Positions 53,409 to 62,991 of a DNA stretch of 64,000 nt are shown piece by piece (the stretch's first letter is position 1; every line of letters starts with the position of its first letter). Below the pieces are notes generated by a model. That model was not told the origin of the DNA, searched no databases, and was given only the letters and a program-made list of their open reading frames with translations. The position numbers were made by a program, and so were the translations under genes. Source of the stretch: an uncultured Trichococcus sp. (lineage in GTDB: Bacteria > Bacillota > Bacilli > Lactobacillales > Aerococcaceae); NCBI RefSeq assembly GCF_963667775.1, contig NZ_OY764015.1, positions 1,257,168 through 1,321,167 on the forward strand, given 5' to 3'.

Positions 53409-56060
53409 TTATTTTGCTTCATACCAACTGTCGCCGGAGTTGCTGTCCACTTTAAGCGGTACAGCCAAGGAAACGGCATGCTCCATGATTTCCGGGACTA
53501 ATTTTTCCAATACCGGAATTTCTTCTTCCGGGCATTCGAAGATCAGTTCATCGTGCACTTGCAACAGCATATTCGCTTGAAGGCCTTTTTCCTTAAGGGC
53601 TTTATCCATCCGGACCATCGCTACTTTGATGATATCGGCGGCAGTGCCTTGGATCGGCGAATTGATGGCAGTCCGTTCCGCAAAGGAGCGCAGATTGAAG
53701 TTGCGGTTATGGATATCAGGCAGGTAGCGGCGTCTGTGGAATAACGTTTCGACATAACCGTTCTCTTTCGCTTCTTTGACGATGTCCTCCATAAATTGCT
53801 TCACGCCTGGATATTTTTCGAAATAGCGGTCAATGAATTCCTGAGCAGCTTTCCGGGTGATGTTCAGGTTTTGGGACAACCCATAGTCGCTGATGCCATA
53901 CACAACCCCAAAATTGACGGCCTTCGCTTGTCGGCGCAGATTGGCGGTGACGTCTTCCGGATTTTCGATGCCAAACACACGCATCGCGGTCGATGTATGG
54001 ATATCCTGACCTTCCAGGAAGGCTTCACGTAGATGCTCATCCCCGGAAATGTGCGCCAGCACACGCAATTCGATCTGCGAATAGTCGGAGGCAAACAGCT
54101 TCCAGCCATGTTGTTGGGGAACAAAGGCCTGTCTGATCTTCCGTCCTTCCTCCATCCGGATCGGGATGTTCTGCAGGTTAGGATCGACGGAACTCAAACG
54201 TCCGGTCTGGGTCAAAGTCTGTTGATAGCGCGTATGGATCTTTCCGGTTTCCGGTTTGATGAATTTCAGGAGCCCTTCCACGTAGGTCGATTGCAGCTTG
54301 GCCAGCTGTCGGTAATTCAGGATATGCTCCACGATCGGTGCTTGCGCCTGCAGTTTCTCCAACACATCCACCGCTGTCGAATAGCCTGTCTTCGTCTTTT
54401 TGATGACGGGCAATCCCATCTTCTCGAACAGGATGACACCCAGTTGTTTCGGGGAATTGATGTTGAACTCCTCGCCCGCCTCGGCATAGATGATCTTCTC
54501 GATTTCAAGCAAACGACCGGCAAATTCCTCTTTCATGGTCAAAAGACGCTGAGGTTCCACTTTGATCCCCTGGATTTCCATGTGCCCCAGCACAATCGAC
54601 AAGGGCAGCTCCATTTCGTAATACAAGTCTTTTTGCACATTGCTTTCCAGTTCCGCGTTCAATTGGGCGAACAGCGCCTGGATCGCTTTCACTTTGCGTG
54701 CCAAATGGTCATACAGCACGGCATCCTCAGGAACGGCCGTTTTAGCGCCTTTTCCATAGATGGCCTCATCGAATGAGACATCGTTGTAGCCATATTCCTG
54801 GGCTACTTGCGCAAGGTCTTTGCTGTTGTCCTTCGCATTCAGGATGTAGGAAGCCAACAGGATATCAAAGTCGATGCCCGCCAGCGCGATGCCGGCATAA
54901 TGCAGCATGACCATCGTCCGCTTACCGTCATACACATTTTTTTTGGCTTCAGCATTTTCAGCCCATTCCTTGAAAGCCTGGCTCGCCTTCACTGTTTCCA
55001 ATGAAGCCGTATATATTTTTTCATCCGTTCCCCAGCTGGCTGCGAGGATTTTTCCGTCATGATAGTTGTCTTCAAGCATTTCCACATACAGTGCCATCCG
55101 ATCCGTAAAGTGCTCGGGACGGATCTCGGTCAGGACTTCGAAATGGATGTCCTCAAAGGATTCAGAGCGGTCTTCCGAAGCCACACCCAGTTTATCAAGG
55201 AAACTGTTGAAATCCATTTCGCGGTAAAAATCGGTCAACTTGTCCATCTGTTTGCCTTCAACCGCAAGTTCATCGAGCTTCAGGGTAACAGGAGAATCCA
55301 GATCGATCGTAGCCAGCGCTTTGCTCATGAACGCATTCTCTTTGTCATTGATGAGGTTTTCTTTCATCTTGCTTTTCTTCAGTTCATCGACATGTTCGTA
55401 AAGATTTTCGATGGAGCCGTATTCGGTCAGAAGCTTCAAAGCAGTCTTCTCGCCGACTTTGGTGACACCCGGATAATTATCCGACGAGTCCCCCATAAGC
55501 CCCTTCATGTCGATGATCTGTTTCGGTTCGATGCCGTATTCTTCACGGATGACTTCCGGGGTGTAGGATTTCAATTCCGACACACCTTTGACGGTGATAT
55601 CGACCCGGATATTATCCGTCGTCAGTTGGATCATATCCTTATCGCCTGAAATGATGACGACCTCATAGCCGGCCTGATCGGCCATCCGCGAGTAGGTTCC
55701 GATGATGTCATCGGCTTCATAATTGACCAATTCGTAAGTCTTGCCTCCGAAAGCATGGACCAGGATGCCGAAGTAAGGCCATTGTTCGGATAACTCCGAC
55801 GGCATGCTGGCACGCCCGCCTTTGTAAGCATCGTAAAGGGCATTACGGAAAGTCGTTTTCCCGGAATCGAATGCTACCAACAGATGCGTAGGTTCTTCTG
55901 TCTGGAAGATGCGTTCCAATATATTATTGAATGCGTAGAGCGCGTTCGTATGTAATCCGTTTTTGTTGCGGAATCCATCCAAATTAGGCAACCCAAAGAA
56001 AGATCTGAAAGCCACACTGCTGCCATCCACCAATAGTAATTTTTTCTTTTTATCAGTCAT
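53409..56060 (-). CDS. polA: DNA polymerase I
   Basis: Pol I of 883 residues. Seen: an N-terminal 5'-3' exonuclease with LLLVDGSSVAFRSFF near 8-22, YEADDIIGT near 112 and DMKGLMGDSSDNYPG near 185-199; a 3'-5' exonuclease-like domain near 310-480 that lacks the acidic proofreading residues, as usual in Bacilli; and a polymerase domain with SADYSQIELRVLAH-type motif A (FASDYSQIELRVLAHIS) near 660, motif B RRQAKAVNFGVVYG near 715 and motif C LLQVHDELIFECP near 838. GGATG lies seven bases before the ATG. Confidence 0.97.
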   Translation of the reverse strand: MTDKKKKLLLVDGSSVAFRSFFGLPNLDGFRNKNGLHTNALYAFNNILERIFQTEEPTHLLVAFDSGKTTFRNALYDAYKGGRASMPSELSEQWPYFGILVHAFGGKTYELVNYEADDIIGTYSRMADQAGYEVVIISGDKDMIQLTTDNIRVDITVKGVSELKSYTPEVIREEYGIEPKQIIDMKGLMGDSSDNYPGVTKVGEKTALKLLTEYGSIENLYEHVDELKKSKMKENLINDKENAFMSKALATIDLDSPVTLKLDELAVEGKQMDKLTDFYREMDFNSFLDKLGVASEDRSESFEDIHFEVLTEIRPEHFTDRMALYVEMLEDNYHDGKILAASWGTDEKIYTASLETVKASQAFKEWAENAEAKKNVYDGKRTMVMLHYAGIALAGIDFDILLASYILNAKDNSKDLAQVAQEYGYNDVSFDEAIYGKGAKTAVPEDAVLYDHLARKVKAIQALFAQLNAELESNVQKDLYYEMELPLSIVLGHMEIQGIKVEPQRLLTMKEEFAGRLLEIEKIIYAEAGEEFNINSPKQLGVILFEKMGLPVIKKTKTGYSTAVDVLEKLQAQAPIVEHILNYRQLAKLQSTYVEGLLKFIKPETGKIHTRYQQTLTQTGRLSSVDPNLQNIPIRMEEGRKIRQAFVPQQHGWKLFASDYSQIELRVLAHISGDEHLREAFLEGQDIHTSTAMRVFGIENPEDVTANLRRQAKAVNFGVVYGISDYGLSQNLNITRKAAQEFIDRYFEKYPGVKQFMEDIVKEAKENGYVETLFHRRRYLPDIHNRNFNLRSFAERTAINSPIQGTAADIIKVAMVRMDKALKEKGLQANMLLQVHDELIFECPEEEIPVLEKLVPEIMEHAVSLAVPLKVDSNSGDSWYEAK

Positions 56061-56081
56061 CTGTTTACATCCTAACTCTGC

Positions 56082-56627
56082 TTATTCTGAACCTTCTGCC
56101 GTCTCGGTTACGGGAACAGCTCCCGTTTCGACCGCTTCGTAGTTTTCAGTTCGCTCGTTCATGATTACGTTCTCTTCCTCATCAAAAATCAATTTGCGAG
56201 GCGTCTCAACGATCAATTCGGCATCCAATACACGTTCATTTTCCATATTCGTTCCGACAACGCTGATCGTCACTTGTTCACGGCGCTCGTCCACGCGTTC
56301 CACTTCAAAATTGAACGTGACCGTGCTGTTGTGGTAAATTGGTTCAATCACATTCAAAGAAACATCCACAATATGTGAACCTGGACCCGGTAAATGTTTG
56401 GAAACGTTGCTCGTCAAAATCCCCACCAACAAAACAGTTGGCACTATCGGTTTATGGAACCGCGTCGTCTGTGAATAATCATGTTGAATATAGAGCGGGT
56501 TCCCGTCGTTCGTCAACCCAAGATACAGCAAAATATCTTTGTCTTCGATGATCTCCGTGACAGTCAGCGAATCCCCCTCTTGAATTTCATCGATCGATTT
56601 TCCAAGCTTTATATCTTTCAGACCCAT
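56082..56627 (-). CDS. MaoC-like hotdog-fold protein with altered active site
   Basis: A 181-residue protein with one hotdog domain. The (R)-hydratase motif DxNPxHxD is changed to TNDGNPLYIQHDY near residues 41-53, and the usual I-A-H-G stretch reads IVPTVLLVG, so key catalytic residues appear lost. The C-terminal 45 residues are acidic and probably disordered (ETGAVPVTETAEGSE). It lies after murC and before polA on the same strand. It may be a binding protein rather than a dehydratase. AAAGGAAAAG precedes the ATG at 56627. Confidence 0.72.
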   Translation of the reverse strand: MGLKDIKLGKSIDEIQEGDSLTVTEIIEDKDILLYLGLTNDGNPLYIQHDYSQTTRFHKPIVPTVLLVGILTSNVSKHLPGPGSHIVDVSLNVIEPIYHNSTVTFNFEVERVDERREQVTISVVGTNMENERVLDAELIVETPRKLIFDEEENVIMNERTENYEAVETGAVPVTETAEGSE

Positions 56628-56726
56628 TTTCACTTTTCCTTTCTTTGAACACATATATGTCTATCATATCAAAAACGCCGTTCCGATAAAAGCCGTTTAG
56701 CTGTTTGGGCCTATTTATTCAGATAA

Positions 56727-56750
56727 CCGGACCAAGCCCGCTCTGACCCG
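56727..56750. repeat. Family III fragment (tail-like)
   Basis: ACCAAGCCCGCTCTGACCCG resembles the start of copies 2 and 6 (ACAAGCCCGCTCTGCCTCG); only this arm is present. Confidence 0.5.
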
Positions 56751-56753
56751 CAT

Positions 56754-56788
56754 CAAAAAAAGTCCAAGAATTGCTTCCTGGACTTTTT
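56754..56788 (-). terminator. murC terminator
   Basis: AAAAAGTCCA and TGGACTTTTT pair across 12 bases and T7 follows on the minus strand. Confidence 0.88.
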
Positions 56789-56800
56789 CGATGCATTGAA

Positions 56801-58132
56801 TTAATTTTTTGTCGGCACACTGTGGCTCAGCAGTTCTTCATAAGCCAGTTCAAATTTCTGAACATCTCCAGCCCCCATGAAAATGGCGACAGCATCATGG
56901 AACTCCAGCAACGGCGACATGTTGTTGACGTTCAATACTGTAGCGCCTTTTTCGATTTTATCGGCCAAGTCGCCGATCGAAACCTGACCGTTCTTTTCGC
57001 GTGCGGATCCGAAGATATCGCAAAGGAAGACCTTATCGGCCAGTTCCAACGACTCAGCGAACTCGCTGAGTAGAGCTACCGTACGCGTGAAGGTATGCGG
57101 TTGGAAAATCGCAATGATTTCTTTCGAAGGGTATTTCTGTCTGGCTGCATCCAGGGTAGCACGGATTTCGGATGGGTGGTGGGCGTAATCATCGATGACG
57201 ACCATATCCGAAATGTATTTCTCGCTGAAGCGACGTTTTACGCCTGAGAAGGTCTTCAACTGGGCAGCAACCTTGTCTTTGTCCAATCCTTCCAACCAGC
57301 AGAATGTGAGGATGGCCAATGAGTTGAGGATGTTGTGCGTGCCGAATGATGGGATTTCAAAATGACCGAACAACTCGCCATTTATTTCCACATCGAACTG
57401 ACTGCCGTTTGTGTTTTTCGTGACATTTTTGGCGACAACATCATTGTCTTCAGCGAACCCGTAAAACGTTACCGGATATTTGCCTTTCAGTTCACGGACA
57501 TAGGCATCCTCCCCACAAGCGATGATGCCTTTTTTCACTTGGGATGCAAACGCAGCAAACGCGCTGTAAACATCATTGATGTCCTCATAATAATCCGGAT
57601 GATCGAAATCGATGTTCGTGATGATGGCATAATCGGGTGAGTAAGCCAAGAAATGACGTCTGTATTCGCAGGCTTCCAAAACGAAATACTCCGCATCTTC
57701 CCGACCGAAACCAGTGCCGTCGCCGATCAGATAACTTGTCGGGGCGATTCCGTCCAGAACATGGGACAACAAGCCAGTTGTGCTCGTTTTACCATGTGAA
57801 CCGGTAATAGCGACACTTGTATAATTTTTGATCAACTCGCCTATGAAATCATGGTAGCGGATGACCGTCAATCCGAGTTCTTTCGCCTTCGCGATTTCCT
57901 CATGGGAATCAGGGAAAGCATTCCCTGCAATGACCGTCAAATCCGGTGTGATATTTGCTTCACTGAATGGCATGATTGTGATACCAGCATCATCCAAGCC
58001 TTTTTGCGTAAAGAAATAAGTTTCGACATCCGAGCCTTGGACACGGTAGCCTTTTCCATGCAGGATCAATGCCAACGCACTCATCCCAGAACCTTTGATG
58101 CCGACAAAATGATAAATCGTTTCCGTTTCCAT
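56801..58132 (-). CDS. murC: UDP-N-acetylmuramate-L-alanine ligase
   Basis: MurC adds L-alanine to UDP-MurNAc, the first peptide step of peptidoglycan precursor synthesis. Seen: [17 protein letters not shown] near residues 7-23, [18 protein letters not shown] near 106-123, [21 protein letters not shown] near 146-166, [17 protein letters not shown] near 311-327 and [11 protein letters not shown] near 340. 443 residues. The ATG at 58132 has TTGGAGG upstream; the longer ORF is discarded. Its terminator is at 56754. Confidence 0.96.
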   Translation of the reverse strand: METETIYHFVGIKGSGMSALALILHGKGYRVQGSDVETYFFTQKGLDDAGITIMPFSEANITPDLTVIAGNAFPDSHEEIAKAKELGLTVIRYHDFIGELIKNYTSVAITGSHGKTSTTGLLSHVLDGIAPTSYLIGDGTGFGREDAEYFVLEACEYRRHFLAYSPDYAIITNIDFDHPDYYEDINDVYSAFAAFASQVKKGIIACGEDAYVRELKGKYPVTFYGFAEDNDVVAKNVTKNTNGSQFDVEINGELFGHFEIPSFGTHNILNSLAILTFCWLEGLDKDKVAAQLKTFSGVKRRFSEKYISDMVVIDDYAHHPSEIRATLDAARQKYPSKEIIAIFQPHTFTRTVALLSEFAESLELADKVFLCDIFGSAREKNGQVSIGDLADKIEKGATVLNVNNMSPLLEFHDAVAIFMGAGDVQKFELAYEELLSHSVPTKN

Positions 58133-58370
58133 AATTACCTCCAAGTGAATAAGAAAGGTTAGTCTTTCGGCTACCTTCTGATGTTTGTGTCTCAAAACAC
58201 TCGCTTAGGACTTGATGACTTGCTGTCCAGTTAATGAGCCGGAACCAGTATAGCACGCACGGATTAAGAGAATGCATGAAATTATTTAAAATTTGATTTC
58301 AAACATGTCAATAATTTCATCGCATCATCAACCGCGGCGCCCAAATCAGCCTAATGTTACAATCCAATGA

Positions 58371-59066
58371 CTAAAAATAAGAGGGACTTGCCGAATCGGA
58401 AGGCTCATGAACGAATTTTCCGGTTGCATCATACGAGCGTTCCTGCTCCATGATACCCAACAACGACCGGTTCATCGCCCGTTTGGACTTACCTTCTAAA
58501 GGTTGCAGCTCACTTGTTTCCGCAATCTTTCCTTCCAGGAAAACATCGTCTTCAACAGGTGGGGCAAGTTCGAAAAGAAGCAGGTCCGAGCTGCCTTTCT
58601 TCAAAAATGCCGCAATCGCGCGATAATCAACTTTCTTTTGTTTCAGATTTTGCCAACCTTTCAACGGTTCCGGTACTTCGGTCAGTTGGAAAGGCCTTCT
58701 GCTTTTGTAGGAGGCAAACGGGTGCATACCCAGTTCCGTGCGGCGCTCCTGCTGTTTTTGGTCCTTCAGTCTTTTTTTTTCGACTGCGAAGACGTCTTCG
58801 ACAGGCTTCACAGCTTGATCCCTGAAGGATACGAACGCTTCCTTGTTGTGGCGGATGTACGGGACTGTGTCCATCGGATGGAGCAAATCTTGCGAGATAT
58901 AGGAGGCTGGTTGTGCAGAGTCGCCTTTTTCTTCCGGTTTGCCGTGCTCTTCATCCTCTTTTTTCAGGTAATTCGGAAAATCAAACTTATTTGTTGCAGG
59001 ATGACTTCCTTCCACCCCTGAACGATGGTCATGCCGAAAAAAACTTGGTCCATCATAGCGACTCAT
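58371..59066 (-). CDS. Unrecognised 231-residue protein in the sftA position
   Basis: A hydrophilic, charged protein with no membrane segment and no P-loop. A low-complexity N-terminus (MSRYDGPSFFRHDHRSG) precedes a Lys/Glu-rich region, then RRPFQLTEVPEPLKGW near 124-139. In Bacillus the gene between ytpR and murC is sftA, a cytosolic DNA translocase of over 900 residues with an Arg/Glu-rich N-terminus containing short Pro-rich FxPxEVPSPIxGF-like motifs; this protein may be what is left of that N-terminal part. No motor or frameshifted remnant lies in 58133-58370. AGGAG lies eight bases before the ATG. Confidence 0.6.
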   Translation of the reverse strand: MSRYDGPSFFRHDHRSGVEGSHPATNKFDFPNYLKKEDEEHGKPEEKGDSAQPASYISQDLLHPMDTVPYIRHNKEAFVSFRDQAVKPVEDVFAVEKKRLKDQKQQERRTELGMHPFASYKSRRPFQLTEVPEPLKGWQNLKQKKVDYRAIAAFLKKGSSDLLLFELAPPVEDDVFLEGKIAETSELQPLEGKSKRAMNRSLLGIMEQERSYDATGKFVHEPSDSASPSYF

Positions 59067-59167
59067 CCATTCTGCTCCTCTCTTGTTTTGCTTCCGGCCT
59101 AGCTATGCCCGGTTTCAATGGAATTCCTTTATAATAGTACTTCTTTTTCAATAAAAATTCTATAGGA

Positions 59168-59782
59168 TTATTTGGAGAACGCTGCGCCTGTTGCATAGCT
59201 GTCATCCAACACAAGGATGCCTTTTTTAGGGCTTGCGTTCTCCAATTGCAATTCTTTGGCTGAACAGATCATGCCGTGGCTGGCTACGCCGCGCAATTCA
59301 CCCGGCCAGATGATCAAACCGTTGGGCATGACCGCGCCCGGTTTGGCCACGACGACGCGTTGGCCTTTTTTGATGTTGGCTGCACCGCAGACGATCTGCA
59401 GCACTTCACCGTTGTCCACTTCCGTTTGCGTAACGGACAGATGGTCGGAGTCTTCATGCGGCACGCATTCCTTGACGTAGCCCACAACAAATTTAGGCGA
59501 ACGATCGACGACGACAGCGTCACTGAAACCTGCCGCTTGGATCAAAGCATTCACTTTTGCGACTTCCTCATCGGAAAGGATGACTTGTCCCTTTGCATCC
59601 AACGTAAGCGTATCTGAAATCGAAAACAGATTATAGCCCATCGTTTCATTCGTACGGTTGTTGAAAATGCGCGTCACATTGCCTTTTGATTCGCAGGCTT
59701 GTTCTTGGCGGACGGCGATGTCCCCTTTCGTCAACATCAATGTATCCCCGACTGCTTCACGATTATAAAAACTTAACCACAT
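59168..59782 (-). CDS. ytpR: YtpR-like tRNA-binding domain protein
   Basis: A 204-residue protein with a DUF4479 N-terminal part and a C-terminal OB-fold tRNA-binding domain related to that of PheT and MetG. Seen: SDHLSVTQTEVDNGEVLQIVCGAANI near 113-138 in pieces, VVAKPGAVMPNGL near 143-155, LRGVASHGMICSAKEL near 162-177. Function is unknown. AAGGAG lies before the ATG. It follows ytpP and precedes the truncated sftA-like gene. Confidence 0.9.
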   Translation of the reverse strand: MWLSFYNREAVGDTLMLTKGDIAVRQEQACESKGNVTRIFNNRTNETMGYNLFSISDTLTLDAKGQVILSDEEVAKVNALIQAAGFSDAVVVDRSPKFVVGYVKECVPHEDSDHLSVTQTEVDNGEVLQIVCGAANIKKGQRVVVAKPGAVMPNGLIIWPGELRGVASHGMICSAKELQLENASPKKGILVLDDSYATGAAFSK

Positions 59783-59836
59783 GTTATGTTTGCTCCTTTA
59801 TGCTTCTTCATTTATTTTTTCCCAAACGAAATAGTA

Positions 59837-60148
59837 TCACAATTCACCCAAAAAGGCTTCAATCTCTTTTTGCGTCTTCCGGTTGCGTGAAACGAAACGT
59901 CCCAAAAGCTCTCCCCGGTCATAGACGACGAAGCTCGGGATTCCGGAAATCTGCAGAGCTTCTCCCAACGTGCCGAAATCATCGCGGTCTATTTCGACGA
60001 AACGAAAATCCGCGAATTTATTCTCCACCTCGGGCATGAACGGACGGATGTAATGGCAATCCGGGCACCAACCGGTCATGAAGACGAATACTGTTTTTCC
60101 CGAATCGCGCAGTTCTTTGAATTGATCCAAATCTTTCAGTTTATCCAT
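59837..60148 (-). CDS. ytpP: Thioredoxin-family protein YtpP
   Basis: A 103-residue thioredoxin fold protein. Seen: the active site GWCPDCHYI near 26-34, a cis-Pro loop ISGIPSFVVYDRGE near 67-80. The CPDC pair differs from thioredoxin CGPC, which suggests different redox properties. The ATG at 60148 (MDKLKDLDQ) follows GGGGGAG; a TTG two codons earlier is possible. It overlaps nothing and lies 14 bases after the M42 gene. Confidence 0.9.
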   Translation of the reverse strand: MDKLKDLDQFKELRDSGKTVFVFMTGWCPDCHYIRPFMPEVENKFADFRFVEIDRDDFGTLGEALQISGIPSFVVYDRGELLGRFVSRNRKTQKEIEAFLGEL

Positions 60149-60162
60149 AATCAAGCTCCCCC

Positions 60163-61257
60163 TCAGTTCATGGCCATGATGGTTTCATAAGTGCTCTTGT
60201 CCAAGGTTTTGATGACTTGTGCGACCATTTCCTTGGCTGCCGCATAATCGTCGATGTGGAACATGGTCTGATGTGTGTGGATGTAGCGGGCGCAGACGCC
60301 GATGACCGCGCTAGGCACCCCGTCGTTCATGACATGGGCGGCACCCGCATCCGTTCCGCCTTTGGAAACGAAATACTGATAAGGGATATCATGCGTTTCC
60401 GCCGTATCCAGCAGGAATTCGCGCATCCCTTTCAACGTGATCATGCCGGGATCCTGGATCCGCAAAAGGAAACCTTCCCCCAGATGACCGAACGTATCCT
60501 TGGTCGTCGTCAGATCATCGGCAGCGGAACAATCCACCGCAAAGAACAGATCGGGCTTGAATTTGTGCACGGCCCCTTTTGTCCCCCGCAGTCCTACCTC
60601 TTCCTGTACGTTTGCACCGGCAATCAACGTATTCGGCAGCTTTTCATTTTTCAATGCTTCCAGCGTTTCCAAAACGACTGTGTTCCCGTAACGGTTGTCC
60701 CACGCTTTTGAGATGATTTTCTTTTTGTTTGCGGTCCAGATCGTTTCGGTTTGGGGAACGATTGTATCTCCTGGACGCACTCCGAATGACATCGCTTCTT
60801 CTTTCGAATCAAAGCCAGCATCGAACAGGATATCCGTCACTTTGACTTTTTTCCCTTCACCCTCCCCGCGCAACAAATGCGGCGGAACAGAAGATGAGAT
60901 CGCAGGAATATCACCTTTTGAAGTCTGTAGCGTATAACGCTGTGCCGAAACGACATAGGCATTCCAGCCGCCGAGCGGCACGACCCGGAACAATCCCCGT
61001 TCCGTGATGCCGGATACCATGAAACCCACTTCATCCATGTGTGCCGCCACCATGATGCGCGGTGCCGTTTCATCTTCATGCTCTCTGATCCCGAAAATGC
61101 CGCCCAAGCCGTCCGTTTCGATGCGATCCACGAGGGGCGCCATTCTCTCCTGCATGTAGTTCCGGATATTGCGCTCGTTTCCGCTTGTCCCCTGCAATTC
61201 CGTCAATTCTTTGATCATAGCAAATGTTTTATCTTCCATATTTGAATGGAGCAGCAC
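60163..61257 (-). CDS. ytoP: M42 family metallopeptidase (YtoP-like, paralogue 3)
   Basis: A zinc aminopeptidase of about 364 residues. Seen: VAAHMDEVGFMVSG near 71, SKAWDNRYGNTV near 183, [11 protein letters not shown] near 213, VDCSAADD near 236 and HTHQTMFHIDDYAAA near 333. In Bacillus ytoP is in the same place, before ytpP. The start could be GTG at 61257, with AAGGG nine bases upstream, or the ATG at 61239 (MEDKTFAMI), which has no good ribosome site; I keep the GTG. Confidence 0.9.
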   Translation of the reverse strand: MLLHSNMEDKTFAMIKELTELQGTSGNERNIRNYMQERMAPLVDRIETDGLGGIFGIREHEDETAPRIMVAAHMDEVGFMVSGITERGLFRVVPLGGWNAYVVSAQRYTLQTSKGDIPAISSSVPPHLLRGEGEGKKVKVTDILFDAGFDSKEEAMSFGVRPGDTIVPQTETIWTANKKKIISKAWDNRYGNTVVLETLEALKNEKLPNTLIAGANVQEEVGLRGTKGAVHKFKPDLFFAVDCSAADDLTTTKDTFGHLGEGFLLRIQDPGMITLKGMREFLLDTAETHDIPYQYFVSKGGTDAGAAHVMNDGVPSAVIGVCARYIHTHQTMFHIDDYAAAKEMVAQVIKTLDKSTYETIMAMN

Positions 61258-61493
61258 ACAAATTTACCCTTATGCCGCTCCCGGTCCCCCTTCATTGTCT
61301 GACTATCTCTCCCATTATAGCGCAGCATCATTGTCATAGCAACGATTCCCTTCATTCCGGAGCAGCCGCCGCTGCCGGAAACGTTTCCTTCCCGAAGCCT
61401 GAAGCGATCGACGTTCTCCTGTCATTTTTTTCGTTTTATTGCTATACTTAAGGGAGAAAAAAGAAAGCGCATCACTTTGAGGAGGAACATAGG

Positions 61494-61844
61494 ATGAACT
61501 TTTTGGAAAAATGCATGTGCAAAAAACACAAAGAAGAAATCTTGGGCGGTATTTTATTCGGAGCCGGACTCGTACTTGGCTCAGTCGTGACAGCCCTTTG
61601 CTACGAACAGAAGCGGACCGTAAACGGCGACAAGATCCTGGAAAACGTCAAAAAGATGTTCTTGGCTGAAGCTCCGATCGAAGGATCATGGATCGAACTG
61701 CACCCTGTCCCGCTCAATCGCTATTCTTCAAAAACGGATGTCTATTACGGCGGAATTTCCCGTAAAGAGGATGGCGTATTGGTGCAATACGAATTCATCG
61801 CCGACGCCTACACTGGAACCATCTTGGATCTCTATAAATTGTAA
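61494..61844 (+). CDS. YtzB-like PepSY-domain membrane-anchored protein
   Basis: A 116-residue protein with one N-terminal membrane segment (GGILFGAGLVLGSVVTALCY, residues about 18-38) and an extracellular PepSY-like domain (DVYYGGISRKEDGVLVQYEFIADAYTG in pieces). Known PepSY proteins inhibit or modulate proteases. It sits between trmB and ytoP like Bacillus ytzB but on the opposite strand. GAGGAGG lies before the ATG, seven bases away. The 61258-61493 gap carries a possible promoter but no gene. Confidence 0.75.
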   Translation: MNFLEKCMCKKHKEEILGGILFGAGLVLGSVVTALCYEQKRTVNGDKILENVKKMFLAEAPIEGSWIELHPVPLNRYSSKTDVYYGGISRKEDGVLVQYEFIADAYTGTILDLYKL

Positions 61845-61853
61845 AAAAACAGA

Positions 61854-61898
61854 AAAAGGAAGGAACAAAGCTGCGAGTGCTTCGTTCCTTCCTTTTTG
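61854..61898. terminator. Bidirectional terminator between the ytzB-like gene and trmB
   Basis: AAAAAGGAAGGAAC and GTTCCTTCCTTTTT pair across a short GC loop with A- and T-runs on both sides. Confidence 0.9.
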
Positions 61899-61906
61899 TC
61901 TGGGTT

Positions 61907-62572
61907 CTATTTTTCTGAATCAACCGTTTCTTTTTTCGGGAATGCTGCTTCTACGCGGTAGATGCGGTCTCCTCTTGAAGAGAACTTCGCTTCGTACTCC
62001 GTCATGATGTTCCCCTCAAAATCACTCTTGTGCAGATCCAACCAGACTTGCTTCAAAGTCATTCCATACTGCGAGAAGCTCGCCAACGAATATTCGAAAA
62101 GGCCTTGGTTATCCGTCTTGAAATGGATTTCTCCGCCGGAAACCAAAATCTGCTCATAGTTGCGCAGGAATTTTTTGTAGGTCAAGCGGCGTTTGTCGTG
62201 TTTGGACTTTGGCCATGGATCGGAAAAGTTCAGGTAGACGCGATCCACTTCGCCTTCCTCAAAGAAATCCGCTACATTCTCTCCGTCCGTATTCAGCAAC
62301 TGGACATTTTTCAGACCCGCTTCGATCATCTTATCAAGCGTCATGACCGCCACGCTCGTCTGACGTTCGATACCGATGTAATTCACTTCCGGATGCATGC
62401 GAGCCATCTCGACGATGAACTGGCCTTTGCCGGAACCGATTTCGACGTGGATCGGTTGGTCGTTGCCGAAGCGCTCCTGCCATTTCCCTTTCCAATCCGC
62501 TGGTTCCATCACAACATATTGGGTACTCTCAGCCAACTTTTCGGCAGCCCATGGTTTATTTCTTACGCGCAT
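61907..62572 (-). CDS. trmB: tRNA (guanine-N7-)-methyltransferase
   Basis: TrmB makes m7G46 in tRNA. Seen: the SAM motif [18 protein letters not shown] near residues 40-57, [13 protein letters not shown] near 62-74, [19 protein letters not shown] near 117-135 and [11 protein letters not shown] near 160-170. 221 residues. The ATG at 62572 (MRVRNKPWA) has GAGGAG six bases upstream; the ORF extended to 62722 is only the repeat read-through. The syntenic ytmP gene lies upstream. Confidence 0.96.
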   Translation of the reverse strand: MRVRNKPWAAEKLAESTQYVVMEPADWKGKWQERFGNDQPIHVEIGSGKGQFIVEMARMHPEVNYIGIERQTSVAVMTLDKMIEAGLKNVQLLNTDGENVADFFEEGEVDRVYLNFSDPWPKSKHDKRRLTYKKFLRNYEQILVSGGEIHFKTDNQGLFEYSLASFSQYGMTLKQVWLDLHKSDFEGNIMTEYEAKFSSRGDRIYRVEAAFPKKETVDSEK

Positions 62573-62599
62573 AATTCTCCTCTTTCTTATCTGTTTTTT

Positions 62600-62942
62600 T
62601 AAGAAAAGCTGAACGGGTTCGTTCAGCCCTGAAAGAAATTTAGGAAATCTGTCCTTGCAACGTTCCCTACGGTCACCTTGTACTGGGGCTCTAAGGGATG
62701 AATCCCTAAGAGTCCCATGCAACTGAGCATCGAAGAGCGCAATTGCTGAGAGACTTTCTGCGTCAGCAGATTAGTCGAACAGTATGTCTTGGCTCGCAGA
62801 GACAAGACATTCCTTATTCTTTTTTCCGAAGGGCTAACCCGTGAAGCTGGACATCATTTTAGATGCATGAAACATTTTGCAAACTTGCGAAACACCTACG
62901 GTGATGCACTTTTCACTCTGGAAAATTTTATAAATTACTATA
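62600..62942. repeat. Family III mosaic hairpin repeat, copy 5 (long form)
   Basis: TAAGAAAAGCTGAACGGG start and the same closing hairpin as copy 3, but with module IV (62651-62722) and the GCTGAGAGACTT...TCGAACAGTAT...CTTGGCTCGCAGAGACAAG block inserted. The latter matches copy 1 at 16537. It lies between trmB and ytmP. Confidence 0.88.
62651..62722. repeat. Module IV hairpin, copy 2
   Basis: GGGGCTCT/AGAGTCCC outer stem with GGGAT/ATCCC; relative to copy 1 the GGGAGTCT/AGACTCCC arms are changed on both sides, with pairing kept apart from one G-T. Confidence 0.82.
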
Positions 62943-62946
62943 TGTC

Positions 62947-62991
62947 GAAAAAAGAAATCCTTTCCGTTCGTATGAAGACGAAGAGGATTTC
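62947..62991 (-). terminator. ytmP terminator
   Basis: GAAATCCTCTTCGTCTTC and GGATTTC arms on the minus strand, followed by TTTTTTC. It touches the end of family III copy 5. Confidence 0.82.
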
